Shown here: positions 25,785 to 33,287 of the stretch, in pieces
Layout: each line of letters starts with the position of its first letter
Position numbering within the stretch: the first letter of the stretch is position 1
Notes under the pieces: model-generated
The model's input: only the letters and a program-made list of their open reading frames with translations
Told to the model about the DNA's origin: nothing
Database searches by the model: none
Program-made: the position numbers and the translations under genes
Source: a bacterium
GTDB lineage: Bacteria > CG2-30-53-67
Direction: 5' to 3'
Length of the DNA: 36,364 bases
Assembly: GCA_919901565.1 (NCBI GenBank)
Contig: CAKKPE010000081.1
Span: 1 to 36,364 of the forward strand

Positions 25785-26351
25785 ATGCCTTCTTTCGGCG
25801 AGCACCTGAAAAGAGAGCGGGAACTCAGAGAGATTTCGCTCAGGGAGATATCGGATGAGACCAAGATCAGCTACCGGTATCTGGAGGCCATAGAAGAGGA
25901 CAATGAAGCAAAACTGCCCGCGGAGGTCTTTGTCAAGGGATTCGTAAAGAGTTACGCAAGCTACATAGGTCTGGACCCGGACGAAGCCATGCTGCGGTAC
26001 CAGGAATACAAAAAAACCAAAGATATCTCCAGAGAATCCCAGCCTGCGGGTATGGATCATCCGGCTTACAGTGACGACAGAAGGAAGACGGCCCCGGTTC
26101 TTTGGGGCCTCATCGCTCTTTTTATAGCGGCGGGTCTCCTTGTTCTGGGATACGGTTTATTCAGGTGGAGGGGAAATTCCTCTAAACAGGAAACCACTGG
26201 GCAGATCAGGATTGAAGAGACCGCTCCTGCCCGGGCAGAGACAGAGACCCAGGGGACGGAAGCGGTTCCAGGGGGTTTGAATGAGCCTGCAGCGGAACCT
26301 CCCCAGGCCGGGCAGGATGCCGTACCGGCGGAAGATTCAAAATCTGAATAA
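25785..26351 (+). CDS. RodZ-like membrane protein with N-terminal HTH
   Basis: 188 residues: an N-terminal Cro/CI-type helix-turn-helix ('FGEHLKRERELREISLREISDETKISYRYLEAIEE', about residues 3-38) followed by the rest of the HTH_25 domain ('LPAEVFVKGFVKSYASYIGLDP', to ~70), one membrane helix (about 104-125), and an Ala/Pro/Glu-rich tail of ~60 residues. The layout is that of RodZ, which links the cell-shape actin MreB to the wall machinery, but the C-terminal beta domain (DUF4115) is missing, so the protein is about half the usual length. Two ATGs (25782, 25785) fit; the second has better spacing to AAAGGA. It is likely the last gene of the mtnP run, before a clear terminator. Confidence 0.75.
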   Translation: MPSFGEHLKRERELREISLREISDETKISYRYLEAIEEDNEAKLPAEVFVKGFVKSYASYIGLDPDEAMLRYQEYKKTKDISRESQPAGMDHPAYSDDRRKTAPVLWGLIALFIAAGLLVLGYGLFRWRGNSSKQETTGQIRIEETAPARAETETQGTEAVPGGLNEPAAEPPQAGQDAVPAEDSKSE

Positions 26352-26381
26352 TTATGTGCTGACGAGAAAAGATCTGGAATG

Positions 26382-26405
26382 AACTGAAACCCTTCAGTTT
26401 TTCTT
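26382..26405 (+). terminator. Intrinsic terminator after the RodZ-like gene
   Basis: A perfect AACTGAA/TTCAGTT stem (26382-26388 with 26393-26399), an ACCC loop and a T-rich tail (TTTCTT after the stem). It overlaps the last codons of the convergent MerR gene. Confidence 0.7.
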
Positions 26406-26867
26406 GCGGGTCCGTGACAGATAGACAATGCAGTGCTCGCAGTCCTTGCTGTTTTCGCTGCAGCTCCCCCTGGCGATCTCCCAACACGGCTTGTTCGGTT
26501 CCTTGAACGCGGAACAGGAATTCTTGATATTGGTCGGGCATCGTCTGATTTCCCAGCATGGGGCATAATCCAGAAGCCTCTTGATCCCTTCGATGCTGAT
26601 TTTTTCCGTATGGATCAGGTCACGGATGCATCTCATCCACTTGATATCATTGTTGGAAAAGAACCGGTTCTTGCCGCGCCGGTCGGGTTTGATCAACCCG
26701 TGTTTTTCATAAAGCCGGAGTGTCTGATCTGTGGTCCCAATGAGTTCCGCTGCCACGCCGATGGTGTACAGTGCCTGTTGATCAAGGTTTTTGTCTGTCT
26801 GAGCGGGTTCTTTGTTGTTCGCCACGCGGTCATTTCCTTTTTTTCGTTTAACCAAATTGACCACCAT
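26394..26867 (-). CDS. MerR-family regulator with C-terminal CW-cysteine domain
   Basis: A 157-residue protein with a MerR helix-turn-helix at residues ~33-100 ('LYTIGVAAELIGTTDQTLRLYEKHGLIKPDRRGKNRFFSNNDI'), most like the HspR/GlnR branch. The C-terminus is a compact Cys-rich domain: C104-W105, C110, C118, C128-W129, C136, C143 and C146. Paired 'CW' motifs of this kind occur in other bacterial signalling proteins and may bind a metal or Fe-S cluster; no ligand is established here. It may therefore sense redox or metal and act on DNA. Three alternating half-sites just upstream of its start suggest autoregulation. It converges on the RodZ-like gene. Confidence 0.8.
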   Translation of the reverse strand: MVVNLVKRKKGNDRVANNKEPAQTDKNLDQQALYTIGVAAELIGTTDQTLRLYEKHGLIKPDRRGKNRFFSNNDIKWMRCIRDLIHTEKISIEGIKRLLDYAPCWEIRRCPTNIKNSCSAFKEPNKPCWEIARGSCSENSKDCEHCIVYLSRTRKKN

Positions 26868-26882
26868 GAACAGATAAGATAG

Positions 26883-26912
26883 AAACTATAGATTTAGTTT
26901 TTTTATAAACTA
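26883..26912 (-). promoter_or_regulatory. Candidate operator of the MerR gene
   Basis: Three 6-bp half-sites alternate in orientation at 12-bp steps: AAACTA (26883-26888), TAGTTT (26895-26900) and AAACTA (26907-26912), each separated by 6 nt. The array starts 16 bp upstream of the MerR start codon, a natural place for self-control. Confidence 0.45.
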
Positions 26913-27024
26913 TTAGATGATAGGTGTCAATGAAAAAGATATCTAATAATAAACTTGGGTTCGAGTGAAGTGCTCAAGCTCTACTTAAACCTTTCAACCC
27001 TTAAACCCTTGAACGCAAAGTTAT

Positions 27025-27912
27025 TCACGCTCTCGGATGAAATTTATCAAAAACCTTTTTGAGACGCTCTTTTGTGACGTGGGTATAGATCTGGGTCGTG
27101 GAGATATCCGAATGTCCGAGCATGAGTTGGACGGACCGGAGATCCGCTCCGTTTTCAAGGAGATGGCTGGCAAATGAATGCCTGAGTGTATGGGGGGATA
27201 TTTTTTTGCGGATGCCTGTCTGAATGGCATATTTTTTGATGATCTTGAAAAACCCCTGACGGCTCATACCCTTGCCGAACCGGTTGGGAAAGAGGAAGTC
27301 GCTGTGACGTGATTTCAGGATCCGGGGCCGGTCATGCAGCAGATAGTCCCTGATCCATGCCTGGGCTGAATCGCCCATGGGGACCAGGCGCTCTTTTCCC
27401 CCTTTTCCCATGGTGATCAGGTAGCCGACTTCGAGGTTGATGTCCGGGATCTTCAGGGAAACCAGTTCACTGACACGAAGCCCGGTGGCATAGAGGACCT
27501 CCAGCATGGTCCGGTCCCGTTTCCCAAGGGGTGTATCCGGGTCAGGTACATGCAGGAGGCTCTCCACTTCCCCGGGAGAAAGGGTCTGGGGAAGGTACTG
27601 GATTTTTTTTGGGGACTCGATGTTTTCGGCTGGATCGCTCTTTATCCGTCCTTCCTGGATCAGAAAACGGAAAAACATCCGGATGCTGACCAGTCTTCGC
27701 TGGACCGTGGAGACGTTAAGCCCTGACCGTTTGATATGGATGAGGTAGGAAAGGACCGCCCGGCGGTCTATGGCCCTGGATTCCCTGATCTCCTGATCCT
27801 TGAGGAAATTCATGAAATGCGTCAGGTCTCCCTGATAGGCGGCCACGGTATTGCCGGAGAGCCCTTTTTCGATCCGGATATAATGAAGAAATTCCTGGAT
27901 ATGCCGTTCCAT
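27025..27912 (-). CDS. xerD: XerD-type tyrosine recombinase
   Basis: A 295-residue site-specific recombinase. The N-terminal SAM-like DNA-binding domain spans about residues 1-85 ('FLHYIRIEKGLSGNTVAAYQGDL'). The catalytic domain has all six residues: R146 ('GLRVSEL'), K170 ('MGKGGK'), H241 and R244 ('HTLRHSF'), H267 ('LGHSD') and the nucleophile Y276 ('TQIYTHV'). Length and motifs match XerC/XerD, which resolve chromosome dimers at dif; XerD is favoured by overall resemblance. No dif-like or integron structure is seen next to it, and it sits with a housekeeping amidase, so it is more likely the cellular enzyme than a mobile integrase. Its start codon touches the stop codon of the amidase gene. 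Confidence 0.87.
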   Translation of the reverse strand: MERHIQEFLHYIRIEKGLSGNTVAAYQGDLTHFMNFLKDQEIRESRAIDRRAVLSYLIHIKRSGLNVSTVQRRLVSIRMFFRFLIQEGRIKSDPAENIESPKKIQYLPQTLSPGEVESLLHVPDPDTPLGKRDRTMLEVLYATGLRVSELVSLKIPDINLEVGYLITMGKGGKERLVPMGDSAQAWIRDYLLHDRPRILKSRHSDFLFPNRFGKGMSRQGFFKIIKKYAIQTGIRKKISPHTLRHSFASHLLENGADLRSVQLMLGHSDISTTQIYTHVTKERLKKVFDKFHPRA

Positions 27913-28704
27913 TCAGGACCTCTGTTTTTTTCTCTGCATGGGGATCTCTTTGCGGACGGTTTCAACTGTTCCTGGTCTGAGCACGGCCGAGACCACCTCG
28001 GCGTTCCTGCCTCCCCTGGCGATCACGGCACCCCTTGGGTCCACGATCAGGGAGTTCCCGCAGAACTGGTCCGTCCGGGTCCGTCCCACCCGGTTGCATC
28101 CGGCGACAAAGGCCTGGCTTTCGATGGCCCTGGCGATCAGCAGGGACTCCCATTGCGCGCACCGGGGGTCCGGCCACTGTGCGGGGACAATGAGGAGCCA
28201 TGCGCCCCGACCGCGTAAACCCGCAAAGTGTTCCGGGAACCGGAGGTCAAAACAGATGGCCAGTCCGATCCGGCCAAACGTCGTGGAAAAAATTTTTCTG
28301 GATCGGCCCGGCGTAAAGTAGCGGTCTTCATGCATGGGCGTGAAGAGATGCCCCTTCCGGTACCGTCCGATGATCCGGCCGTGGTCAACAACGGCCGCCG
28401 TGTTGTAGAGATGCCCTGAGTCTCTTTCAGGAAGGGATCCGATGATCACTGATGAGCAGGTTCTGGAAAGATCACAGATCTCCTTCAAGATATCCGGGGT
28501 CCTCCGGCTGAGTTCCAGCAGATCAGGGTATTCGAAACTCCCGGACCAGATCTCGGGAAGGACCAGTACCCCGGACTGCTGTTCTGCCGTACAGCGGACC
28601 AGGTCCAGGGTTTTTGCAATCCTTCTGTCCGGACCATGAAGCGAGGGATTGATCTGGAGCAGGCTGACATGGATCTCATTCGAAATGCGCGCCATAGGTG
28701 TCAT
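27913..28704 (-). CDS. Carbon-nitrogen hydrolase (nitrilase family, omega-amidase-like)
   Basis: A 263-residue nitrilase-superfamily enzyme with the catalytic triad E51 ('LPEIW'), K117 ('RKGHLF') and C151 ('AICFDLRFPE'). The 'CFDLRFPE' context is that of the Nit2/YafV omega-amidase branch, which hydrolyses alpha-ketoglutaramate or similar small amides. The substrate is not fixed by the motifs. Start: ATG at 28704, with another in frame at 28695; neither has a strong ribosome site. It is transcribed towards xerD, which begins at the next base, so the two form an operon. It is cytoplasmic with no signal peptide. Confidence 0.85.
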   Translation of the reverse strand: MTPMARISNEIHVSLLQINPSLHGPDRRIAKTLDLVRCTAEQQSGVLVLPEIWSGSFEYPDLLELSRRTPDILKEICDLSRTCSSVIIGSLPERDSGHLYNTAAVVDHGRIIGRYRKGHLFTPMHEDRYFTPGRSRKIFSTTFGRIGLAICFDLRFPEHFAGLRGRGAWLLIVPAQWPDPRCAQWESLLIARAIESQAFVAGCNRVGRTRTDQFCGNSLIVDPRGAVIARGGRNAEVVSAVLRPGTVETVRKEIPMQRKKQRS

Positions 28705-28792
28705 GGTAATGAATATTCATCGAGAAAGCAAGGGAAAGGTCAGGACCGAAACCATGGAAGGATCACGACAAACAAACGCCACCCGTATCCCG

Positions 28793-29203
28793 CTATTTAT
28801 AGCCACGTGGGTACTCCCAGCCGAAGCCCCACCGCCATGGCGTGGGCAGAAAAGGCGTACCGGCAAGTCGGACACTGTAGTAATAGAGTTTCGCGAGGAC
28901 ATTATGATCAGCATCGACGATGCATTGGCGGAATTCAAGATCAGCCGTCTTGCGTTCGTCGTATGTACCACCCGCCCAATACCGCACATCATGCGTATTA
29001 CAACATGCCGTGAAGTTAAAGCCCGGCGCTAAAGTGCATCCATCCACCATGCAGGCAGAGGGAGGGTTAGCGGTGATTTCCACGGTTTCCGCCACCAGCG
29101 TGGGATTACATGGCTTATATCCCGAGCATCCACTCACAAGAATCACGCCCAGAAATATCACAACTGATCTTCTAATCGCAACGGGCCCAGACCAACACAA
29201 CAT
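28793..29203 (-). CDS. Phospholipase A2-like lipoprotein
   Basis: A 136-residue protein with a lipoprotein signal peptide (lipobox 'LVSGC', Cys26). The mature part contains 'TACCNTHDVRYWAGG' (C67, C68, H71, D72), the CC-x2-HD active-site pattern of secretory phospholipase A2, where His-Asp activates water with calcium. A second Asp (D88 in 'TADLEFRQC') lies where the PLA2 helix-3 Asp would be. There are seven further cysteines or so, suited to disulfides. It may cut phospholipids in the envelope or outside the cell. Bacterial PLA2s are small and diverse, so the assignment is by motif only. The upstream intergenic region (29204-29446) shows no clear feature. Confidence 0.7.
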   Translation of the reverse strand: MLCWSGPVAIRRSVVIFLGVILVSGCSGYKPCNPTLVAETVEITANPPSACMVDGCTLAPGFNFTACCNTHDVRYWAGGTYDERKTADLEFRQCIVDADHNVLAKLYYYSVRLAGTPFLPTPWRWGFGWEYPRGYK

Positions 29204-29446
29204 TTGTTTACCGTTGACAGGCTATCAGTGGCATTGAATGATACGAATTTGCTTTCATATGCATGTCAGAAAAATACCCTACAATCGGATAGTTGTCAAG
29301 ATAGAGTATGCTTTGGCCAGGAATTGCTGTATCAAATCAGTATTATATGGTATATTTTTGTTGTGCGGCGTGCTTCCTGTAAACCGCAGCATAGGCGTCG
29401 TATCGGAATTGTGTCGTTCATCTGAAAATGCTTGTCGAGTCCAAAC

Positions 29447-30046
29447 ATGAGAATATCTATAACGAGTTGTTGCATTCTTGTCTGCAGCACGATCCTGCTT
29501 GCCGGATGCGCAATGCGCCCGGCCATACCACCCACACAGAGCCGGGCGCAGCCTTGCGACACATGCATTGCAGGCGTTGAAAATTTTGCAAAGGTATCTC
29601 CGGCACTCTGGCGCGGGGCACAACCGACAGAAGATGGATTTCGTAATTTGGAGCGCGCCGGTGTTAAGACTGTGATTGACCTTCGAGACAGCCACGACGA
29701 CTACGACGATTTCTCAATGCTGGGCGGAACGCACCTCAAATATCTACGCATACCAATGCACGCTTGGGATCCCGATCAAGCGCAACTCGTCGTGCTGATG
29801 AAAGTGATAGAGAGAGCACTAAAAGACCCGGACAGTTCGCCGGTGTTCGTTCATTGCGCAGCAGGCAAAGACCGTACTGGATACAGCATCGCGGTATATC
29901 GAATGGTGTTCGACGGATGGACCCCGGACGACGCAATCGTCGAGATGTACGACTTCCGCTTCAATGCCATATGGTTTCACAACCCGGCTTTCCTGAAGTC
30001 ACTTGACATCAAGAAAATTAAGGCGCTTATAAAACTGGCGCCGTAG
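29447..30046 (+). CDS. Dual-specificity/tyrosine phosphatase-like lipoprotein
   Basis: A 199-residue protein with a lipoprotein signal (lipobox 'LLAGC', Cys21) and a DSP/PTP fold. The phosphatase loop is 'HCAAGKDRTG' (H136, C137 nucleophile, R143), and 'LWRGAQPTEDGFRNLERAGVKTVIDLR' (about 54-80) is the usual N-terminal part of the bacterial DSP-like family. The general-acid Asp is probably D109 or D111 in 'HAWDPDQA'. Being lipid-anchored it acts outside the cytoplasm; phosphoinositides, polyphosphate or phosphoproteins are possible substrates, as in related bacterial enzymes. ATG 29447 is preferred to TTG 29432. It is divergent from the PLA2-like gene, and its stop lies 8 bp before the 87-bp repeat. 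Confidence 0.83.
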   Translation: MRISITSCCILVCSTILLAGCAMRPAIPPTQSRAQPCDTCIAGVENFAKVSPALWRGAQPTEDGFRNLERAGVKTVIDLRDSHDDYDDFSMLGGTHLKYLRIPMHAWDPDQAQLVVLMKVIERALKDPDSSPVFVHCAAGKDRTGYSIAVYRMVFDGWTPDDAIVEMYDFRFNAIWFHNPAFLKSLDIKKIKALIKLAP

Positions 30047-30053
30047 CAACAAC

Positions 30054-30140
30054 GCGCAAGGCATGTTGAGTATCCACCGAACAACAAGGACCCGGCATCT
30101 GTCTAAAAAGAGCGCTCCCAGCGCAGGCCAAGATACCCAG
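30054..30140. repeat. 87-bp direct repeat, copy A
   Basis: It matches 33201-33287 at 85 of 87 positions in the same orientation. It ends at the base before the stop codon of the AI-2E family gene. On the minus strand its last 38 bases correspond to the final codons of the PAP2 gene ('GYLGLRWERSF'), so this copy is a displaced PAP2 3' end. Confidence 0.9.
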
Positions 30141-31319
30141 CTAATCGCCGAGCAGCTCTCCGACCGGTTTCAGATCCTCCACCCGATCGCATACCGCCTT
30201 GATGATCATGATGATGGGCACGCCCAGCAATAACCCCCACACGCCCCACAACCAACCCCAGAACAGCACGCCGATGAAAACGACCAGCGGGTTCATCCGG
30301 CCTGCCCGGCCGGTAAGCCACGGCGTCAGCAAGTAACCTTCGAGACTCGTGATGAGCAACGAGATGCCGGCGACCAGAAGCGCCATACTGAATGTTCCGA
30401 ACTGGAGAAAGGCAACGAGCGAAGTGCCGCCGGTAACGATGACCGGACCGAGATAGGGGATGGTATTGAATACCCCGGCGGCGATTCCCCAGATTGCCGC
30501 ATTCTCCAGGCCGATCCAGAGAAACACGAGCCAGGTCACCACGCCTACCAGAACGCTGGTGAATATCTGGACCAGCAGATAACGTTGAATCTGCTCGGTA
30601 ATTTCATCCAGCACCCGGAGGGTGATTTTTTTCTCGCTCAGGGTGGGACCGGCAATCCTGACCATTTTGCGCCGGAACGTGTTACCCGAAACCATAATAA
30701 AATACGCCAGAAACAATACCATACTGAGCTGACCGGCAAACCCAATCGCCCCTTTGGTTCCCATCCAAAGGTAGTCTTTGATATTGAGTCGGGGCTTCTC
30801 GACCTGCACCCGCGTTACGCCGCTCGGCGCGGAAGGGGCCGGGGCACCTGCCGCGCTCGCCGCCCGCTCGATTTGGGTGGCGGCTTTTTGCACTTTCTCC
30901 ATCGTGCCTTCGGACATTCCCCGTTCTTTGAGCAGCGCCAGGCGGAACTTGTGCGCGGCTTTGGGCAGGGTTGCGAGCAGCTCACCAGCATCATCGCCGA
31001 GCGAATAAACCGCAGTGCCCGTCCCGCCCACGATAGCGAGCAGCAACACAGCGGCGCCAATGGCCCGCGGGATGTGCCATTTTTGCATAAGGTTAACGGG
31101 GGCAGAAAGCGCATAGCTGATCATCACACCCAGCATCAGCGGGATGAACACCGCCCTGGCCCAGTGCAGAGCGAAGACGACCGCGAGTACCGCCAGCACC
31201 GCGAGCGAAACACTGTACACATCCACTGGCATGCGCAGCACCGACACAGCCGGTTCCAGAGTTTCCACCCTGCTTTTGTCACGGACACCTTTTCCCCTGG
31301 GAGAGCGCTTTTTCTTCAT
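30141..31319 (-). CDS. AI-2E family (PerM-like) membrane permease
   Basis: A 392-residue polytopic protein of the UPF0118/AI-2E transporter family. It has a basic N-terminus, two helices near residues 35-75, a third near 85-105, a soluble insert (~110-185) rich in Ala/Pro, and then the conserved C-terminal block with 'YLLVQIFTSVLVGVVTWLVFLWIGLENAAIWGIAAGVFNTIPYLGPVI' and 'LEGYLLTPWLTGRAGRMNPLVVFIGVLFWGWLWGVWGLLLGVPIIMIIK'. Members export small molecules, peptides or ions; the name comes from proposed autoinducer-2 export and should not be taken literally. AGGATACAGG precedes the ATG. It is the last gene of the five-gene cassette inside the direct repeats. Confidence 0.88.
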   Translation of the reverse strand: MKKKRSPRGKGVRDKSRVETLEPAVSVLRMPVDVYSVSLAVLAVLAVVFALHWARAVFIPLMLGVMISYALSAPVNLMQKWHIPRAIGAAVLLLAIVGGTGTAVYSLGDDAGELLATLPKAAHKFRLALLKERGMSEGTMEKVQKAATQIERAASAAGAPAPSAPSGVTRVQVEKPRLNIKDYLWMGTKGAIGFAGQLSMVLFLAYFIMVSGNTFRRKMVRIAGPTLSEKKITLRVLDEITEQIQRYLLVQIFTSVLVGVVTWLVFLWIGLENAAIWGIAAGVFNTIPYLGPVIVTGGTSLVAFLQFGTFSMALLVAGISLLITSLEGYLLTPWLTGRAGRMNPLVVFIGVLFWGWLWGVWGLLLGVPIIMIIKAVCDRVEDLKPVGELLGD

Positions 31320-31398
31320 TCCTGTATCCTCTTTACACTATCTCCGCCTTGGAACTTTTCCTAATTTTTTGCTTTGCTTTTTCCCGCAACAGAAAGGT

Positions 31399-31752
31399 TT
31401 AACGGAAAAACTCCAGAGCAATGTCGGAGAGAGCGTTGACCACGGGTTGGGCAAACCGGCTGGTACGCGAGTGATGAGAGCTTGCACCCAAGAGAAACCC
31501 CAGTCCTACTCCTACCCCTAACGCGATAAGAATTGTCTTGCCCGGATTTTCGCTGCTATAACTCTTGGCCTGTTTATAAGTTTCGCTTGCCGCCTGGGCT
31601 GTTTTATCATAAACATCACTTACAGCCTGCTCCGCTTGCCCGTAAACCTCGGCGCCGCGTTCCAAGATGCTCTGAGCAGTCGTACTATCGCTGCCGGGTT
31701 CTCCTGCCATTTGCTGTTTGGGGGTCTTGTATTTGTTCTTTTCGATATCCAT
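31399..31752 (-). CDS. DUF883/YqjD-like membrane-anchored protein
   Basis: A 117-residue protein: a helical, Glu/Gln/Ala-rich first two-thirds with heptad character ('GAEVYGQAEQAVSDVYDKTAQAASETYKQAK'), then 'SENPGKTILIALGVGVGLGFLLG' (about 69-91) as a single membrane helix, and a short basic tail. This is the layout of ElaB/YqjD/YgaM (DUF883) proteins, which in E. coli anchor ribosomes to the inner membrane in stationary phase. AGGAGGATAAC precedes the ATG. A second protein of the same type lies at the other end of the cassette. Confidence 0.7.
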   Translation of the reverse strand: MDIEKNKYKTPKQQMAGEPGSDSTTAQSILERGAEVYGQAEQAVSDVYDKTAQAASETYKQAKSYSSENPGKTILIALGVGVGLGFLLGASSHHSRTSRFAQPVVNALSDIALEFFR

Positions 31753-31802
31753 GTTATCCTCCTAATAAAGATCAAGCGTTAACTGTTAATTTTAATAATA
31801 TT

Positions 31803-32279
31803 TTACGTATCCGCTCCCGGGCTAACGGTTGAACCACCTCCTGTCTGCGGTCGAGGCACGTCGCCACCGCTTGCCACAGATGTCGAGTTTGCATTCTTTA
31901 TCCAGCTGGCGGCAGCCTTCGTGGCAATACCTAGCAGGATCACCTTGATTAGGCCGGGGCCGTCAGCTCCGGCTCGCAGGCCACCGAGTGAATCGCGAGC
32001 TTCCTCGGCGATGGAACCCATGATTCGCTCCATGGGAGTGGTGCGTGTTATGAACATCCATGAGGCAAGATAGCCAAGGCCGGCGGCAGCCCCTATCGCC
32101 CAGTATGGAGAGTCCTTCACATATCCGCGCCAATCCAGTTTCTCTTTGATACGCTCGCCGATTTGCTCGACTGTCTGGGAAATGTTCTCTTCTTTATTAG
32201 CTATATCCTGACGTATATCTTCGGTACTGCGCTCGACATCCGCTTCCCTTGTGTTACTTAGATACGCTCTTTCAGACAT
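31803..32279 (-). CDS. DUF3618 family protein
   Basis: A 158-residue protein beginning with 'RSTEDIRQDIANKEENISQTVEQIGERIKEKLDWRGYV' (about residues 17-54), the DUF3618 signature. A short hydrophobic segment (~62-77) and a second, weaker one (~108-128) follow, then a Gly/Ser/Pro-rich tail. No biochemical function is known for DUF3618, but its genes recur beside YqjD/YqjE-like genes in many proteobacteria, as here. AAGGAGGAC precedes the ATG at 32279. Confidence 0.75.
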   Translation of the reverse strand: MSERAYLSNTREADVERSTEDIRQDIANKEENISQTVEQIGERIKEKLDWRGYVKDSPYWAIGAAAGLGYLASWMFITRTTPMERIMGSIAEEARDSLGGLRAGADGPGLIKVILLGIATKAAASWIKNANSTSVASGGDVPRPQTGGGSTVSPGADT

Positions 32280-32314
32280 TCCTTAGTCCTCCTTTTCAGT
32301 GTTTGTATTGTCTT

Positions 32315-32671
32315 CTATGTTTTATGGATCGATTTCTTCAATTGCTTATAGCCGATGAAGGCAATGACGACACCGATTAAAGCAAGCATCACTCCAGTGA
32401 CAAGCGCCGCAATGACGGGGGCCATATAATAAGTGAGTTCGATGATCAATGCAGCGCAAAGAGAGATGAATGCGGCAAAACTTATGACCACTCCTATCGC
32501 GACTGTTAAGACTCCGCTGCGAACAACCCTCACCTTTTCGCGAATTCCCTGGATCACGAGCTCAATTTCGTCGTGGAGCACCGCGGCTGAGTTGTTGGCA
32601 ATCTGTCCCAGCAGTTCAGTGAAAGATTCGCGTTGTTTTGTAGGGTCCTTGTTTACCACTATGTTGTTCAT
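32315..32671 (-). CDS. DUF1469/YqjE-like (holin-X superfamily) membrane protein
   Basis: A 118-residue protein: an N-terminal amphipathic helical stretch ('FTELLGQIANNSAAVLHDEIELV', about 17-39) and then two long membrane helices (about 52-77 and 82-108) separated by a short polar turn. This is the plan of the YqjE/holin-X family (DUF1469). Despite the phage-holin name, chromosomal members are envelope proteins next to YqjD. There is no phage gene in the window. Its gene lies between the DUF3618 and second DUF883-like genes, all on the minus strand. Confidence 0.72.
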   Translation of the reverse strand: MNNIVVNKDPTKQRESFTELLGQIANNSAAVLHDEIELVIQGIREKVRVVRSGVLTVAIGVVISFAAFISLCAALIIELTYYMAPVIAALVTGVMLALIGVVIAFIGYKQLKKSIHKT

Positions 32672-32688
32672 TGAGAAAAAGTTCTTTC

Positions 32689-33042
32689 TTACCTGCGTCG
32701 AAAAATAGATCCGATAATCAGGCCGACGGCTCCTGCTATCAAGAGGCTGCGTCCTGGATTCTGCCTGACGTATTCTCGGGCACTGGCATCTGCCTGCTCA
32801 TAGTCGAATTGCCGAACGTACTCGGCTGATTGGTCCAACCATTCGGATGCCTGCTTTCCGTACTGAGCTATGCCGGATGGCGCGTCCTGATTTGCCGCTT
32901 TTTCAGATAGAGCCCCGGCAACATTATGCAACTTATCAGCAATAATATTTTTGGCATTCTTAAAGCCGGTTGACTTACTCGAACCTTGGAACTCTGCCGC
33001 GGTATCTCCAGTTTCATCAACTGCCCGATTGTTTATTCCCAT
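32689..33042 (-). CDS. Second DUF883/YqjD-like membrane-anchored protein
   Basis: A 117-residue protein with a polar helical N-terminal two-thirds and a C-terminal 'REYVRQNPGRSLLIAGAVGLIIGSIFRRR' (about 89-117): the 'NPG' turn, a single membrane helix and an Arg cluster, which is the DUF883 hallmark. It is a divergent relative of the protein at the other end of the cassette. GAGGTG precedes the ATG at 33042. It is the first gene of the five-gene cassette; its promoter must lie in 33043-33200, where nothing stands out. Confidence 0.7.
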   Translation of the reverse strand: MGINNRAVDETGDTAAEFQGSSKSTGFKNAKNIIADKLHNVAGALSEKAANQDAPSGIAQYGKQASEWLDQSAEYVRQFDYEQADASAREYVRQNPGRSLLIAGAVGLIIGSIFRRR

Positions 33043-33200
33043 AGTTCACCTCATAAAAAGTTAAAGGGCGATGATTGCCGGCAATGACGAAGCCGCCCAG
33101 GCTTTCTTTTGCTTGCACCGGCAAATGGAAGTTTGATGTCATATATTTTGTAACAATAAAGTGTCTTTACCCGCATTACATGCCTGGAAACCGTAACAAT

Positions 33201-33287
33201 GCGCAAGGCATGTTGAGGATCCACCGAACAACAAGGACCCGGCATCTGTCTAAAAAGAGCGCTCCCAGCGCAGGCCAAGATAACCAG
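33201..33287. repeat. 87-bp direct repeat, copy B
   Basis: The partner of 30054-30140. Bases 33250-33287 are the last codons and stop of the PAP2 gene; the other 49 bp lie downstream of it. The DNA between the copies is exactly the five-gene cassette. Confidence 0.9.

Noticed and set aside
27025-27912. XerD as the integrase of the island at 30-33 kb
   Set aside because: It lies outside the repeats, overlaps a housekeeping amidase gene and looks like the chromosomal dimer-resolution enzyme; a role in trans is possible but unsupported.
32315-32671. Prophage signal from a holin-like protein
   Set aside because: The fold belongs to YqjE/DUF1469 envelope proteins; no other phage gene is in the window.
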